In this document: piece after piece, positions 9,164-16,894 of the stretch
Layout: every line of letters begins with the position of its first letter
Numbering within the stretch: the stretch's first letter is position 1
Source: a bacterium
Lineage (GTDB): Bacteria > Hinthialibacterota > Hinthialibacteria > OLB16
DNA length: 64,000 nucleotides
Direction of reading: 5' to 3'
Assembly: GCA_022072055.1 (NCBI GenBank)
Contig: JAJVIK010000018.1
Location: 22,382 to 86,381 of the forward strand
The notes under the pieces: generated by a model
What the model was told of the DNA's origin: nothing
The model's input: the letters and a program-made list of their open reading frames with translations, nothing else
The model's database searches: none
Translations under genes and position numbers: made by a program

Positions 9164-9247
9164 TCAGCCCGACGTCACCTCCCAGCCACCTGCGCTCGCC
9201 GAAAACTTTCGACTGTCGCTACAACCACTACTGTTTCCGTCATGCAT
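9164..9247 (-). CDS. Possible 27-residue small protein (or leader of a structured RNA)
   Basis: An ATG at 9247 follows a near-perfect Shine-Dalgarno sequence, AAAGGAGGTGG (9265-9255), eight bases upstream. It reads MHDGNSSGCSDSRKF, continues to GGWEVTSG, and stops at 9164. The peptide is Ser/Gly-rich with a single Cys and no membrane segment. The stop is followed directly by a 7-bp hairpin (GCCCTCC/GGAGGGC, 9128-9159), a second GC hairpin near 9095-9120 and the terminator at 9011-9047. The unit therefore looks like an independent ~250-nt transcript rather than the leader of the Wzz-like gene. I do not recognise the peptide. The strong SD argues that it is translated. Confidence 0.5.
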   Translation of the reverse strand: MHDGNSSGCSDSRKFSASAGGWEVTSG

Positions 9248-9328
9248 CAGTTGACCACCTCCTTTCCGCGCTACAAATAGCATGGGGCGAAAAGGGGGGG
9301 GATGTCAAGAATAAATTTCAGGCGCGCT

Positions 9329-9634
9329 TCAAGTCCCCGACTTCGTCGTTTGAGTCTTCTTCGCCTCTCTCGCTCTGGACTCCACCACCTTCCAGAATTC
9401 CTCGTGGGACAACCCACCGTCACGTCTTATGCTGTTCCTTGATTTGTCGAGGAGGGCTTGGAACCGCGGGGAACGCGCGAGGAGAATGCCTTCCAAGTCT
9501 TCCTCATCCCTGGGCGCGAGCATCACCGCCACGGCGCGCCCATTGCGTGTGATCACAACCGGACCCTCCGCTTTCAGGTCCTCCAAGTAAGCGCTCAGCC
9601 GAGCCTTGACCTCCGCCACTGGGGCAATCCTCAC
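9329..9634 (-). CDS. Phd/YefM-family antitoxin
   Basis: 101 residues from a GTG at 9634 whose first bases overlap the toxin stop (GTGA). The N-terminal 60 residues match the Phd/YefM fold: VAEVKARLSAYLEDLKAEGP, then VVITRNGRAVAVMLAP. This part normally binds operator DNA as a dimer. The C-terminal tail (SHEEFWKVVESRAREAKK) would wrap and neutralise the toxin. It is the second gene of a toxin-first pair. Confidence 0.85.
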   Translation of the reverse strand: MRIAPVAEVKARLSAYLEDLKAEGPVVITRNGRAVAVMLAPRDEEDLEGILLARSPRFQALLDKSRNSIRRDGGLSHEEFWKVVESRAREAKKTQTTKSGT

Positions 9635-9954
9635 GATCCGTACTCCTCTCCGTCGATATAGAGCCTGTTCCCTCGCTTTTCACCGATGGCAAGGATATGT
9701 ACCTCGCCTTCCGCCTGGTCCACCTCATAGAAGACTCGAAATCTGTTATGGGGGCCGCAACGAATTTCCCAAGTGGATCCAAATGGCGCCCGGTCCACAA
9801 GCGGTTTGCGGTTTCGCGTTCTGAGTGTGGGTGTATAACTGAGATGTTCAGAGATTGCCTCCGCTATTTCACCGTGACGATTGCGCTCGATAGACCGAAG
9901 ATGACCAACAACCCTCTCTGAATAGACCAATGCGAATCGCCTGGTTCGGCCCAT
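9631..9954 (-). CDS. RelE/ParE-superfamily toxin
   Basis: 107 residues. The sequence fits the RelE/ParE fold, with an N-terminal helix pair (VVGHLRSIERNRHGEIAEAI), then TRNRKPL, a beta-hairpin core (WEIRCGPHNRFRVFYEVD) and a final strand (VHILAIGEKRGNRLYI). RelE toxins cleave mRNA on the ribosome and ParE toxins poison gyrase; the sequence alone does not decide between them. The toxin precedes the antitoxin and overlaps it by 4 bp, the reverse of the common antitoxin-first order and like HigBA. Confidence 0.8.
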   Translation of the reverse strand: MGRTRRFALVYSERVVGHLRSIERNRHGEIAEAISEHLSYTPTLRTRNRKPLVDRAPFGSTWEIRCGPHNRFRVFYEVDQAEGEVHILAIGEKRGNRLYIDGEEYGS

Positions 9955-10004
9955 TGACTAGAATTATAGTCGGTTTGGTTCCTCACGCAATGGCCACGAT
10001 TGGG

Positions 10005-12080
10005 CTATTTGTCGGACCATACGCCCCGCAAAAACTCCCGCGCTTCCTCCAATTTGTCGGTCTGTCGGCACTCCGGGAGGGCATTGAGGAACGCGCGCCC
10101 ATAGCCTTTGGTGTTCACTCGCGAATCCAGGATCGCCACCACCCCTCGGTCACTCTTGCTGCGGATCAAGCGCCCCAGCCCCTGCCGAAACTGCATCACC
10201 GCGTGCGGCACCTGAATGTCGTTGAAGGGATCCCCGCCGCGCTCGCGGCAGAGGCGAATCTTGGCCTCCAAGACCGGATCATCCGGGGACTGAAACGGCA
10301 GCCGGGTGATGATCACCATCTCCAGATCACGGCCTGGCACATCCACCCCTTGCCAGAAGGTCGCCGCCCCGAAAAGGACCGCGCGACCCGCGCTCCGGAA
10401 CGCCTCCAGCATGCGTTCGCGCGAGGCATCCCCCTGCCTCATCACCAGGAGACGCGAGGACTTGCGGTGGCGTTCGAACCTCTTCCGCGCTCCGTATTCC
10501 TCGCAAGGAACGCTGTTCCGAAACAGGTCATGCAGAGCGTTCAAGACCTTGTAGCTGGTGCAGAGCACAAAGGTCCCGCCGCTCGCGGCCTGGACCAGCT
10601 CGATCACCTCGCGGTTCACCTCGGCGGTGTATTCCTCGAAGCGCGCCGGCTCCGGAACATGGGCGGGCAGATACACCATCAGGTTGTTTTTGGTGTCGAA
10701 CGGCGAGGGCAGGCTGAGGGTCTCCGCCCCGTGGGTCCCCAGACGGTCGGCGACAAACCGGAAGTCCCCGCCGGTCGAAAGGGTGGCGGAAACCAGAATG
10801 GTGGACTCAAAGCGCGGATAGAGCTTCTCCTTCAGAATCTCCGCCGGCTCGATGGGGGTGGCGTGAAAAGCGGTGGACGCCGAAGTTTCCGCAAGGCCGC
10901 GCCCGCGCTGCGCAAGCTCCTCGCACCACAACAGCCACGGGGCATCCTCCGGCATCTCCGCCACCTGTTTGGCCTCGGCAAGGGTCCGCTGGAGGCGTTG
11001 AACGTAGCCTTCGCATTCCACCCGGGTCTCCTCGCGCTCGATGCGCTTGAGGATCTGCTTGAGTCCGGCCACGACCTCCGAAAGCGGTTCGATGAAATGC
11101 TCAAGGCCCAGCGCCGCGGTCTCGCGCGAAACCGCGACCCTGGGCTCCCCCTCCAAGACCTTGTCATGCAGCCAGATTAGGGTCTCGAGGAAACGTTGTT
11201 CGGCGAAACGGACTCGATCCAGAAGGCCCAACCGCTGCTCAATGGGGAGCTCGATCAGCGATCCCACCAGGCAGCCCTTGCCGTCCTTCCCGCGCAAGCC
11301 CTCGAACACCCGGCGGAGCGCGCGATAGGAGAACTCGATCCCCAAGCAATCCGAGGCGGTGCTGTCCAGGGTGTGGGCTTCGTCGATCACCAGAATCTGA
11401 CATTCGGGCAGGTACTCCCAATCCGCCATCAGGTTCGCGAACAGCAGGTGGTGATTGGCGACCAGGACTTGGGCGTAGGTCTGGCGACGGCGCGCCTTTT
11501 GATAGAAGCACTCCCCGCCCCGTCCGCAGTCTTGCCCCGCGCAAAGCTCCGAGACTCGGCACACCTGATGCCAGGTGGCGTTCGAGACCGGAAACTCGAT
11601 CTCGGAGCGCAGCCCCCCGCGACTCCCCTCCGCCCAAGTCCGGATGTTCGCCACCTCGGCGAGATCGGCGAAGAGCTCCTCTTGTCCGGTGGTGGGAACC
11701 GCCGCGAGCCGCCGCTCGCACAGGTAATTCTCCGCGCCCAGACACAGCGCGAAATTGAAATCGACACCCAGGTGACGCTTGAGGAAGGGGAGCTCTTTCT
11801 CCATGAGCTGGTGCTGGAGGGTCTTGGTTCCGGTGGCGACAAAGACCCGCTTCTCCTCGGCCACCGCCTTGAGGATCAGCGGGACCAGATAGGCAAGCGA
11901 TTTCCCCACCCCCGTGCCCGCCTCGAGCATCAAGATCTTCTTCCCGTTGGCGGCCTCGGCCACGGCGTGGGCCATGGTGAGCTGCTCCGGACGGAACTCA
12001 TGGCGCGGCAGGCGGAGTGAAAGGGTTCCCTCCTCGCCGAAAAACCGGGTGATCTCTTCAGCTAGCGCGCGGAATCGCAT
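10005..12080 (-). CDS. DinG/YoaA-type (XPD-like) Fe-S DNA helicase
   Basis: 691 residues, the usual size for DinG. Walker A is EAGTGVGKS (53-61) and the DEAH box is VIDEAH (231-236). Between them lie the four cysteines of a 4Fe-4S cluster: C121, C180, C185 and C191, with the C-x4-C-x5-C spacing of E. coli DinG. The helicase C-terminal motifs include GAATFWQGVDVPG and QFRQGLGRLIRS (motif VI). The family unwinds DNA and R-loops 5' to 3' during replication stress. No LexA-type site was recognised upstream. Confidence 0.92.
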   Translation of the reverse strand: MRFRALAEEITRFFGEEGTLSLRLPRHEFRPEQLTMAHAVAEAANGKKILMLEAGTGVGKSLAYLVPLILKAVAEEKRVFVATGTKTLQHQLMEKELPFLKRHLGVDFNFALCLGAENYLCERRLAAVPTTGQEELFADLAEVANIRTWAEGSRGGLRSEIEFPVSNATWHQVCRVSELCAGQDCGRGGECFYQKARRRQTYAQVLVANHHLLFANLMADWEYLPECQILVIDEAHTLDSTASDCLGIEFSYRALRRVFEGLRGKDGKGCLVGSLIELPIEQRLGLLDRVRFAEQRFLETLIWLHDKVLEGEPRVAVSRETAALGLEHFIEPLSEVVAGLKQILKRIEREETRVECEGYVQRLQRTLAEAKQVAEMPEDAPWLLWCEELAQRGRGLAETSASTAFHATPIEPAEILKEKLYPRFESTILVSATLSTGGDFRFVADRLGTHGAETLSLPSPFDTKNNLMVYLPAHVPEPARFEEYTAEVNREVIELVQAASGGTFVLCTSYKVLNALHDLFRNSVPCEEYGARKRFERHRKSSRLLVMRQGDASRERMLEAFRSAGRAVLFGAATFWQGVDVPGRDLEMVIITRLPFQSPDDPVLEAKIRLCRERGGDPFNDIQVPHAVMQFRQGLGRLIRSKSDRGVVAILDSRVNTKGYGRAFLNALPECRQTDKLEEAREFLRGVWSDK

Positions 12081-12096
12081 GGGAAGGGAGCATCCT

Positions 12097-12186
12097 AACC
12101 CTCACCCCGACCCTCTCCCAAGGGGGAGAGGGAGACTTTAACCTCCCGCGTGGGAGAAGGTCGGCGCGCCGCGCCGGATGAGGGAG
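12097..12186. repeat. REP-like intergenic palindromic repeat
   Basis: The gap holds CCCTCTCCC facing GGGAGAGGG, then TGGGAGAAGGT, GGCGCGCCGCGCC and a closing ATGAGGGAGAG. This CCCTCACCC...GGGAGAGGG type of palindromic element is common between genes in many high-GC genomes. It is unrelated in sequence to the REP units near 19.6-20.4 kb. Confidence 0.6.
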
Positions 12187-12205
12187 AGCAAAGGAGAAGC
12201 TTTCG

Positions 12206-12772
12206 ATGTCGTCCGCACCCACGTTGGAGTCCTTGATTGAAGCGTCCAAGAAGAGCCTGGATTCCCTGAAGTCCATTGAAGGCACGGTCACCGCAGCCGC
12301 CAAGGCCACCGCCGACCGTCTGGCCGCCGGTTCCAAGATCCTCATCGCGGGCAATGGCGGGAGCTGTTCGCAGGCGATGCACTTCGCGGGCGAGATCATC
12401 GGGCGCTTTCGGAACAACCGCCGTCCCTACCCCGCCATCGCGCTGGGAACGGACACCGCCTCAACCACCTGTATCTTGAACGACTTCGGGGCGGATGTGC
12501 TCTTCGCGCGTCAGGTGGAGGGGCTCGGCCAGCCGGGAGATGTCTTCATCGGACTCACCACCAGTGGGACCAGCCCAAACGTGGTGGCCGCGCTCAAGGC
12601 GGCCAGGGAGCGTGGGCTGATAACCATCGGATGGCTTGGGCGCGATGGAGGAACGGCGAAGGACTTGTGCGATTACGCGATCATAGTGCCGGGGACCGAC
12701 ACGGGTCGGATTCAGGAGGCGCACCTCCTGATCCTCCATTACTTCGCTGAGTGGGTGGAGGCGTTGGGGTAA
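12206..12772 (+). CDS. gmhA: Sedoheptulose-7-phosphate isomerase GmhA
   Basis: 188 residues, near the family's usual length. A SIS domain carries the sugar-phosphate loop AGNGGSCSQAMHFAGE (48-63) and the loop LTTSGTSPNV. The zinc ligands of E. coli GmhA (H61, E65, Q172, H180) appear here as H59, E63, Q170 and H178 with identical spacing. The enzyme makes D-glycero-D-manno-heptose 7-phosphate, the first step to the ADP-heptose of the LPS inner core, which implies an outer membrane with heptose. A weak GGAG lies 17-20 bases upstream. Other hep genes are not in the window. Confidence 0.92.
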   Translation: MSSAPTLESLIEASKKSLDSLKSIEGTVTAAAKATADRLAAGSKILIAGNGGSCSQAMHFAGEIIGRFRNNRRPYPAIALGTDTASTTCILNDFGADVLFARQVEGLGQPGDVFIGLTTSGTSPNVVAALKAARERGLITIGWLGRDGGTAKDLCDYAIIVPGTDTGRIQEAHLLILHYFAEWVEALG

Positions 12773-12789
12773 TCCTGGCGCCCTTTTTC

Positions 12790-13821
12790 TTATCGGTTCC
12801 CCCCCCTCGGGCCGTTCCTCGGCGGGCGTCTTCCACCGCGCTGTTGCGGACGGCGCGGGCCGGGGCGACGCTCCCCGCCGGGTTGCGCGGTCTTGAGAAG
12901 ACGCTCCAAGTCCTCCTCGCTCATCGAGCGCGGATAGACCACCACAAAGCGCGAGCCCTCCTCCCCCACGCTCTCCGTGGCCACCTCCTCATGGTCCTGA
13001 AGCTGGACATGCACCAGCCTGCGGTCCTGCGGGTTCATCGGCTTGAGGCTGAACGGCCGCCCGGATTGCATCACCCGCTCGGCGGCCCGCTCCGCGATCT
13101 CCGAAACAGTCCGCTCATGGCTCTCATTGTAGCCATCGATGTCGATGAGGACCTTCTTCTTGTGGTCGCGGTCCTCATTGAGGATGCGCGAAACCAGGTA
13201 CTGAACCGAGCCGAGTGTTCGCCCGCGACGACCGATGAGCTGCCCGACATCCTCCCCGCCGACACGCAGATTGACCGCGCGGGCATCTTCCTCCACCTCG
13301 ATCTTGACCTGGACACCCAGGTGGTCGGAGATGGTTCGGAGCACTTCGGCGGCCTGCGCCCCAAGCGGCTCGCCGATATCTCCGGCGGCGCCGTCGGTGA
13401 CCTCGGACCTTCGTGGTTCGGGGGCGGGCCTCGGAGCCGGGGCCGGACGCGGTGGGGCGGGCTTGGGGGGGCTCGCCTTGCCCTGGGGCGCGCCCTGCGG
13501 CCGGCGCGCCTCGCGTTGTTCGTTCCGCGAGGGGCGCTGCTCACGCGGCTCCCTCGGCTGCTCACGGCGCGGTCGCTCGGCCTCCCGTTCCTTTCCCCTG
13601 GATCGCGGAGCCTCCCTCGGCGCGGGGGCGGAAGCGGCGCGCGACCCCTTGAGCGGGGTCACTCGCACACGCGCCTCGCGGCGTCCAAACATCCCAAACA
13701 AACCGGGAGACTCGATCTGGAGGATGTCCACCTGAACCTCGTCGCGCGAAAGCGCAAGCTCGCGCAGGGCCTCTTCGATGGCGAGATCGACTGTCTTACC
13801 TGTCTTTTCGATCGATGGCAT
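12790..13821 (-). CDS. khpB: RNA-binding protein Jag/KhpB (Jag-N, KH, R3H)
   Basis: 343 residues. Residues 1-55 are the Jag N-terminal domain (TVDLAIEEALRELALSRDEV, GLFGMFGRREARVRV). A low-complexity Pro/Arg linker runs to about residue 150. A type II KH domain follows, with the binding loop LIGRRGRTLGSVQYLV near 215-230. An R3H domain comes next (RTVSEIAERAAERV, then MNPQDRRLVH). A basic RGG-like tail ends the protein (PRRPQQRGGRRPPRNGPRGG). Jag/KhpB binds RNA and is usually encoded right after yidC, as here. Proteins without the long linker are about 200 residues, so both the linker and the tail are extra. Confidence 0.92.
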   Translation of the reverse strand: MPSIEKTGKTVDLAIEEALRELALSRDEVQVDILQIESPGLFGMFGRREARVRVTPLKGSRAASAPAPREAPRSRGKEREAERPRREQPREPREQRPSRNEQREARRPQGAPQGKASPPKPAPPRPAPAPRPAPEPRRSEVTDGAAGDIGEPLGAQAAEVLRTISDHLGVQVKIEVEEDARAVNLRVGGEDVGQLIGRRGRTLGSVQYLVSRILNEDRDHKKKVLIDIDGYNESHERTVSEIAERAAERVMQSGRPFSLKPMNPQDRRLVHVQLQDHEEVATESVGEEGSRFVVVYPRSMSEEDLERLLKTAQPGGERRPGPRRPQQRGGRRPPRNGPRGGNR

Positions 13822-13869
13822 CGTGGGTTTGATTCCTTTCTTGCCCGGATCCTGAAACCTTCGGGCGAA

Positions 13870-15984
13870 TCATGACTTGGCCGTCTTCTTACGGCCCGGC
13901 TTGGCGGTTTTGCGCATCGGCGCCTGCCGCGGAGCCACCTTGGAAGCGGGGGCTCCCTCCGCCTCATCCCCCTCATCCTCGGGCGGGGACTCCCCGTTCG
14001 CGGCGCCCGCCGCGGCCGCCGCCACCGCCGCCGGAGAGGCCGAATGCCCGAGATGCTCCATGATCTTCTGCTGGATGATCTGAGTCACATTGTTGGTCAA
14101 CCAATACAGCACCAGCCCGCTGGAGAAATGGTACAGAATGAAGAAGAAGAACCCGGTCATCATCATCATCATGCGGGCCTGGCTCGGATCGGGCATGATC
14201 TTCTTCTGATCGTGCATCTGCCACAGCGAGACCGCGGTCATGATCGCCGGCAGGATGTTGATCGCGTTCCCCAGAAACGGCAGCGGATAGGGGACAAAGA
14301 AGGTCATGTCCGGCAGCGACAAATCCGGTATCCACAGGAACGGCGCCCCGCGCAGGTCAATCGAGGATTGGATCGTGCGATAAAGCGCGATGAAGATCGG
14401 AATCTGCGCGAGCATCGGCAGGCAACCGCTCGCGGGATTGACCCCATGCTTCTTCCAGAGCTTCATCTGCTCCTGCGAAAGACGTTGTTGATCATCCTTG
14501 AACTTTTCCTTGAGCTCGGCGATCTTGGGCTGGAGAATCGCCATCTTCTTCTGCATCTGGGCCTGCTTGTAGCTCAGCGGGTAGAGCACGATCTTGGAGA
14601 GCACGCAGAGCAGGATGATCGCCACCCCATAGCTCGGGATGACCGAGTGGAACATCTTGAGCAGAACCTCGAGCAACCTGCAAATCGCGTCAAACCACGA
14701 GTCATACACCACCCGCTCCAGTCCGCCGCCGAGCCGGGTGAGCGACTCGGTCAGCTTCGGACCGGCATAGACCGCGAAGGTTTGCGGTTCGCTCGAAAAC
14801 GGCGCCACCAGGCCCACCCCCATGCGTGTGTCCACGGGGGGACGGCGGCGGATATCGTTGATCAGATACGCCCCCTGGATCCCCGCGCCGCGAGGAACCA
14901 GCGCGGCGATGAAGTAGCGGGTCTCAATGCTGACCCAATCGACTCGCCCCTCCAGCGGCTGACGGTATTCATCGCCGACTCCGGCTTCCAGCGCGTGGTC
15001 ACGGAGGGTCTGCGCGTGGGTCGGGGACTGCATCGAATCGTTGAGGAGCGCACGCAGCAGATTCTCCTCCTGCGCTCCGGGGTAATGGAACGGAAGGTGC
15101 GCCAACCCATCCGGCCAGCGCAGCATCCAATGGCGCCCGAATTTCTCCTGGAAGGGGCCCAGCCCGCCGGGAGACGAGAACTGGGTTTCCACCTCGAACT
15201 GAAGCTTGTCCCCCGAGAAAGCGAACCGTTTGAGGATCGAAAGCCCCGATGCAGTCATGGCGGTGAAGACCAATTCGGAACTCGCGCCCGGCACCAGGTT
15301 CAATGACTCGGCGGAAGCCTCATAGAGGACCCCCCGATCCGAGGCGTCCGCGCCGAACAGAATCGCCATCGGATACTCCGCCGTGTCGACATAATCCGGG
15401 ATCAACTCGACCCAGGCCTGCTCCGGGATGTCCTCGCCGGGAGCATAGTGCTCCTTCCCGCGTGTTTTGGTTCGCTGCTTCAGTTCGGCCACTCGCTCCT
15501 GCCAGAAATCGCGCAGGATCGGCACAGCGGCGGAGTCGCGCTGGGATTCGAGCAGGCGAAGGGGAGGGTCAATTTCAGCGTAATGCTTGAGCTTGAGGGA
15601 GCGCAAAGAGGCCCCCTCGCTTGAAAACACCCAGCGCGCGAGCGGAGTGTCCACGACAATCTCTCGCTTGGCGGGTTTCGGTTCGGCTTGGGCAAGGACA
15701 TCGGATCCCGCCCCGATCTTCGGCGAGGCGGCCATGGCGGGAGCGCTTGGACGCGCGGTCGCCTCGGAAATTTCGGCTGGAGCCGATGCCTCCTCAACCT
15801 CCGCCGGCGCCAGTTGCGGCGGGTGATCCCCCGCCAAGCGCGGGATATGCGGCTCCTTCGGACCCGAGGGGGGCGCGGTTTTGGGGGCGAAGAACAGGGT
15901 GAAGAAGATCGAGATCGCCACGCACAGCGTGGTGGCCAAAATCAGGCGCTTCTCGGGGGAAAGCTTGGTCAGGAATTCGCTCAT
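13870..15984 (-). CDS. yidC: Membrane protein insertase YidC
   Basis: 704 residues from the ATG at 15984, which shares one base with the yidD stop (TGATG). There is an N-terminal membrane helix (LILATTLCVAISIFFTLFF), a large beta-rich periplasmic domain (~residues 120-430) as in Gram-negative YidC, and then the conserved core: YGVAIILLCVLSKIVLYPLS, MKLWKKHGVNPASGCLPMLAQ, and final helices ending near FSSGLVLYWLTNNVTQIIQQ. The C-terminus has an Ala-rich segment and a Lys/Arg tail (RKTAKPGRKKTAKS) that may touch the ribosome. It inserts and folds inner-membrane proteins. It is in the operon rpmH-rnpA-yidD-yidC-jag. Confidence 0.96.
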   Translation of the reverse strand: MSEFLTKLSPEKRLILATTLCVAISIFFTLFFAPKTAPPSGPKEPHIPRLAGDHPPQLAPAEVEEASAPAEISEATARPSAPAMAASPKIGAGSDVLAQAEPKPAKREIVVDTPLARWVFSSEGASLRSLKLKHYAEIDPPLRLLESQRDSAAVPILRDFWQERVAELKQRTKTRGKEHYAPGEDIPEQAWVELIPDYVDTAEYPMAILFGADASDRGVLYEASAESLNLVPGASSELVFTAMTASGLSILKRFAFSGDKLQFEVETQFSSPGGLGPFQEKFGRHWMLRWPDGLAHLPFHYPGAQEENLLRALLNDSMQSPTHAQTLRDHALEAGVGDEYRQPLEGRVDWVSIETRYFIAALVPRGAGIQGAYLINDIRRRPPVDTRMGVGLVAPFSSEPQTFAVYAGPKLTESLTRLGGGLERVVYDSWFDAICRLLEVLLKMFHSVIPSYGVAIILLCVLSKIVLYPLSYKQAQMQKKMAILQPKIAELKEKFKDDQQRLSQEQMKLWKKHGVNPASGCLPMLAQIPIFIALYRTIQSSIDLRGAPFLWIPDLSLPDMTFFVPYPLPFLGNAINILPAIMTAVSLWQMHDQKKIMPDPSQARMMMMMTGFFFFILYHFSSGLVLYWLTNNVTQIIQQKIMEHLGHSASPAAVAAAAAGAANGESPPEDEGDEAEGAPASKVAPRQAPMRKTAKPGRKKTAKS

Positions 15985-16199
15985 CAGACCGGGTCTGCTC
16001 CACCAGGATGGAAGGGGTGGCAGCGCCCGATTCGGCACACAGCCATCCAGCCCCCGCGCCAAGGGCCATACAAAGTGATTGCTTGCCAGGCGTATACCGA
16101 GCAGGTGGGATGATACCGGCAAGCGGTGATCCAGGTGGGTCGCACCAGACGGTAAAGGCGGATCATGGCGACCATCGCGGACGCCAAGAGGTCAGACAT
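15984..16199 (-). CDS. yidD: Membrane protein insertion efficiency factor YidD
   Basis: 71 residues with the full family signature: CRYHPTCSVYAWQAI, GPWRGGWMAVCRIGRCHPF and HPGGADPV. YidD is a small amphipathic inner-membrane protein that helps YidC-dependent insertion. Its place between rnpA and yidC is the usual one, and its stop codon overlaps the yidC start. Confidence 0.93.
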   Translation of the reverse strand: MSDLLASAMVAMIRLYRLVRPTWITACRYHPTCSVYAWQAITLYGPWRGGWMAVCRIGRCHPFHPGGADPV

Positions 16200-16291
16200 G
16201 AATCTATAGCGCTCTTTCTTCCGTTCGGAGCGCGCGTGGTTTCAAGCCGGGAGGTCAGACAGCTGGGCTGGTGAAGCGGGGCCTTTCGCCT

Positions 16292-16831
16292 TCAGGAAGG
16301 GAATAGCCCCAGCGCCCTTGCCGCCTCGAGAAACTCGCCGCGCAGCTCTTGGGATGATGTCACTCCCCCCTTGGGCGAAATCCGGACCACAAGGTCCACG
16401 GATTCCCCGAGTGGGAGAATATCGAGGCGGAAGGTTTCGCGCAAAACCCGTTTTAGCCGATTGCGATCATGCGCCTTCCCCACCGCGCGTCCCGCGACCA
16501 ACCCCAACCGTGCGTGTCCCCGATCATTGGAAAGGGCGCTGAGAGTGAGGGTCCGCCTCCGGCACTGTTTGCCGGACTTGAGCACGCGACCAAAATCTTT
16601 GGCGGATAGGAGCCGGACCTCTCGGGGGAAACGGAATCGCGCCCCAGCCGGGGAGCCGATCAGACCGGAGTCAGACGGTGGCGTCCCTTGCGCCGACGGC
16701 TCTTGAGGACTTCCCGTCCCCCTCGGGTCGCCATCCGGGCGCGGAATCCGTGGGTCCGCTTGCGTTTCAAGCGGGTGGGTCTGAATGTGGGCTGCACGAG
16801 CCTTCACCTCGATTTGTTTTCTTTGGGTCAA
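16292..16831 (-). CDS. rnpA: Ribonuclease P protein component with N-terminal extension overlapping rpmH
   Basis: The core is clear: [20 protein letters not shown], then the RNR motif [15 protein letters not shown], which binds RNase P RNA. The core starts only at about residue 67 of this frame. No ATG, GTG or TTG exists between the rpmH stop (16660) and the core, apart from a GTG inside the core that would delete conserved residues. Usable starts are TTG 16831 (179 residues) or GTG 16807 (171 residues), both upstream of the rpmH start, so the whole of rpmH is nested in another frame. The extension is Pro/Arg/Gln-rich. A CTG at the rpmH stop is the only other option. Known precedent: Thermus rnpA overlaps rpmH in the same way. 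Confidence 0.9.
   Translation of the reverse strand: MTQRKQIEVKARAAHIQTHPLETQADPRIPRPDGDPRGTGSPQEPSAQGTPPSDSGLIGSPAGARFRFPREVRLLSAKDFGRVLKSGKQCRRRTLTLSALSNDRGHARLGLVAGRAVGKAHDRNRLKRVLRETFRLDILPLGESVDLVVRISPKGGVTSSQELRGEFLEAARALGLFPS
16660..16797 (-). CDS. rpmH: 50S ribosomal protein L34, nested within the rnpA frame
   Basis: A GTG at 16797 with GAGGTGAAGG upstream starts a 45-residue protein containing [20 protein letters not shown] and then [13 protein letters not shown], the unmistakable L34 pattern. The stop is TGA at 16662-16660. It is the first gene of the operon, about 37 nt downstream of the predicted transcription start. It lies entirely within the rnpA open frame in a different phase. 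Confidence 0.95.
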   Translation of the reverse strand: MQPTFRPTRLKRKRTHGFRARMATRGGREVLKSRRRKGRHRLTPV

Positions 16832-16840
16832 TCCGGCTCA

Positions 16841-16869
16841 TATCTACCGGCTGAACGGGCGGGTGTCAA
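16841..16869 (-). promoter_or_regulatory. Sigma-70-type promoter for rpmH-rnpA-yidD-yidC-jag
   Basis: TTGACA (16869-16864) and TAGATA (16846-16841) with a 17-bp spacer. The predicted start is near 16834, three or four bases before the TTG at 16831, so that rnpA start would be almost leaderless. Confidence 0.6.
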
Positions 16870-16894
16870 GGGGAGGGGGCGACCTAGCCCCCCC

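Noticed and set aside
9278..9308. TTGACA box on the minus strand before the small transcript
   Set aside because: The nearest TATTTG is 23 bp away, and at 17-18 bp there is no -10 match, so I could not call a promoter.
14044..15306. Plus-strand ORF of 420 codons across yidC
   Set aside because: It is opposite the conserved yidC core and shows no motif of its own.
16200..16220. AGCGCT palindrome that resembles the LacI-type operator
   Set aside because: It sits before yidD inside a housekeeping operon and lacks the flanking T[TG] of the motif; chance is likely.
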